A program made the position numbers and the translations under genes. From Methylobacteriaceae bacterium (GTDB lineage Bacteria > Pseudomonadota > Alphaproteobacteria > Rhizobiales > Beijerinckiaceae), in NCBI GenBank assembly GCA_020638195.1, contig JACKJC010000002.1, forward strand, positions 930,001-994,000: 64,000 bases of DNA. The letters run 5' to 3'. Under the pieces are notes generated by a model, which saw nothing but the letters and a program-made list of their open reading frames with translations, searched no databases and was not told the DNA's origin. Positions 62,818 to 64,000 of the stretch are shown in pieces; positions within the stretch are counted from its first letter, which is position 1; the number at the start of each line of letters is the position of its first letter.

Positions 62818-63639
62818 ATGAACTTCCGCCCGATATTTCTCGCGGCGCTCGTGACGACATTCGCCGGCGCCGCCTTGGCGCAGACGGTGGGGACGGTCGG
62901 CGCGGCCAATCAGGACGCGACGAGCGAGCCGCCGGGCGGCGCCAGGCGCGGGCTCAAGGTCGGCGCCGGCGTCGTGCAGCGCGAGCGCATCCGCACCGAC
63001 GCCAAGGGCTCGGCGCAGATCGCCTTCCGCGATTCCTCGGCGCTGAACATCGGTCGCAATTCCGACGTCACGATCGACAGATTCGTGTTCGACCCCGCGT
63101 CCGGCGCCGGCCAGATGACGACGTCCATGACGCGCGGCGCGCTGCGCTTCGTCGGCGGCAAGGTCAGCCACGGCGCCGGCATGACGATCAAGACGCCGAC
63201 AGCGACGATCGGCGTGCGCGGCGGCGTCGCCTCGGTCGGCTACGATAGCGCCGGGCAGCTGCACGTCATCCATCACTACGGGGTCGTCAATGTCAGCAAT
63301 GGCGGCGGAACGGTGAGGCTGCTGCGCCCGGGCTTCGAGACGATCGTCACGAATTTCAACGCTCCGCCCTCGCCGCCCGCGCGCGTCGATCCGAATTTCC
63401 TCGCGCAGATCACGGCGCGCGTCACCAGCAATCCGGCGCAGCGCGGCGGGGTGAAAAAGCAGCCGAGCAATTCGGACGCGGCGCGCTTCGAGATCGGCTT
63501 CGACAGGCTCGGCGGCGATACGCCCAATTTCGATCTGCCGGCGGCGCGCGACAATCTCGTGCGCGGTCAGACGCAGACGCGCGGCCCGATCATCCAGGAG
63601 GAGAAACGCGACCTCGGCTGCGGGATGTATTGTTACTGA
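62818..63639 (+). CDS. Secreted FecR-domain protein
   Basis: A 273-residue exported protein with a signal peptide (ALA-QT) and a FecR domain: RTDAKGSAQIAFRDSSALNIGRNSDVTIDRFVFDP and KTPTATIGVRGGVASVGYD. No cytoplasmic or transmembrane domain is present, unlike FecR anti-sigma regulators, so it is probably a periplasmic or surface structure protein. The C-terminus contains two cysteines (DLGCGMYCY). It appears to be in one operon with the TPR/barrel protein. Confidence 0.85.
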   Translation: MNFRPIFLAALVTTFAGAALAQTVGTVGAANQDATSEPPGGARRGLKVGAGVVQRERIRTDAKGSAQIAFRDSSALNIGRNSDVTIDRFVFDPASGAGQMTTSMTRGALRFVGGKVSHGAGMTIKTPTATIGVRGGVASVGYDSAGQLHVIHHYGVVNVSNGGGTVRLLRPGFETIVTNFNAPPSPPARVDPNFLAQITARVTSNPAQRGGVKKQPSNSDAARFEIGFDRLGGDTPNFDLPAARDNLVRGQTQTRGPIIQEEKRDLGCGMYCY

Positions 63640-63720
63640 GTTAGACGCGCGGACGCGGGCGGCCCACGATCCACAACGCCTGAGTCGACGCCCGACCGCG
63701 GCGCAAATCCCGAAAAGGCA

Positions 63721-63754
63721 AAAGCGAAAAAGGCGACCGGCTCAGCCGGTCGCC
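63721..63754 (-). terminator. Terminator for the minus-strand aminotransferase
   Basis: Stem GGCGACCGGC/GCCGGTCGCC (63732-63741, 63745-63754), on the minus strand followed by TTTTTCGCTTTT. It is the distal hairpin of the four-copy array. Confidence 0.75.
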
Positions 63755-63866
63755 TTCTGTCTATTCATCTGCGACCGGCTCAGCCGGTCGCCTTCTGTCT
63801 ATTCATCTGCGACCGGCTCAGCCGGTCGCTTTCTTCTGTTCTTGCGCGACCGGCTCAGCCGGTCGC
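63732..63866. repeat. Four-copy hairpin array (about 38-bp period)
   Basis: Four copies of GCGACCGGC-TCA-GCCGGTCGC, starting at about 63733, 63771, 63809 and 63846. The last contains the stop codon of the minus-strand aminotransferase. The left-most stem is 10 bp and, on the minus strand, is followed by T-runs. Confidence 0.9.
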
Positions 63867-64000
63867 CTGCAGCCCGGACGTCATTGGCACGACATTGTGC
63901 AGGCGGTCGGCGCTTTCGAAGAACTTGCGCATGTTCCGCGCGGCCTGACGGATGCGCTGCTCGTTCTCGACCAGCGCCAGGCGGAGATAGCCGTCGCCGT
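63855..64000 (-). CDS. Pyridoxal-phosphate aminotransferase, C-terminal fragment (cut by window edge)
   Basis: The last ~48 residues of a gene that continues beyond the window. The text GDGYLRLALVENEQRIRQAARNMRKFFESAD, followed by LHNVVPMTSG, matches the C-terminus of class I aminotransferases of the LL-diaminopimelate/alanine-transaminase type in rhizobia. The stop codon (complement of 63855-63857) lies in the loop of the first hairpin of the array. The exact substrate cannot be told. Confidence 0.75.
   Translation of the reverse strand, partial: GDGYLRLALVENEQRIRQAARNMRKFFESADRLHNVVPMTSGLQATG

Noticed and set aside
63732..63866. CRISPR-like array
   Set aside because: Only four hairpins with largely identical 17-base spacers; one is a terminator and one includes a stop codon.

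Overview
The window reads as a GC-rich chromosome of an alphaproteobacterium in the Hyphomicrobiales (Rhizobiales). The evidence is the exoR-xthA pair, the dusB-ntrB-ntrC-ntrY-ntrX block with hfq and hflX, the fused ispDF, DUF1236 and DUF3297 proteins, a phasin, and several Omp25/31-type porins with the 'AADLPSRK' start. I cannot name the genus. The left end cuts valS and the right end cuts an aminotransferase gene.

Left part (1-19 kb): the 3' end of valS; three tandem paralogous secreted proteins of unknown function behind mntH; divergent mntR with a perfect palindrome between them; exoR-like/xthA; a rhomboid protease; a degenerate CinA-type paralog; a series of single metabolic and membrane genes (SMP-30-like, AEC carrier, PilZ/coiled-coil, UbiH-type hydroxylase, quinone reductase, TetR plus MFS pump, thioesterase, acyltransferase, methyltransferase).

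Middle (19-33 kb): several small or broken items (a beta-rich protein, a decayed fragment, a possible tiny gene with terminator, an orphan Flp pilin missed by length filters, tRNA-Ser), then rlpA and a cell-wall/replication/translation run: D-Ala-D-Ala carboxypeptidase, tmk, holB, metG, thioesterase, tatD, MBL hydrolase. Two minus-strand genes (a kinase-like ATPase and a YfhO-type membrane protein) interrupt that run.

At 32.7 kb there is a dif-like XerC/XerD site. GGGNAGGG (KOPS-type) octamers found by eye point rightward to its left and leftward to its right, so the window probably spans the replication terminus.

Right part (33-64 kb): a double cold-shock protein with structured leader and tandem terminators; mazG; a small low-GC insert bracketed by a 159-bp duplication of the hflX 3' end; hflX-hfq; a two-part chromate transporter; a phasin; the nitrogen two-component systems; ispDF, cinA, ratA; two porins; rimO; a luxR-luxI quorum-sensing pair with a lux-box-like dyad and a small downstream gene; nhaA; a DUF1236 protein; tRNA-Glu followed by three 54-bp repeats; recJ; GST; a small EamA transporter; an outer-membrane TPR/beta-barrel plus FecR pair; and a four-copy hairpin array at the end of an aminotransferase gene.
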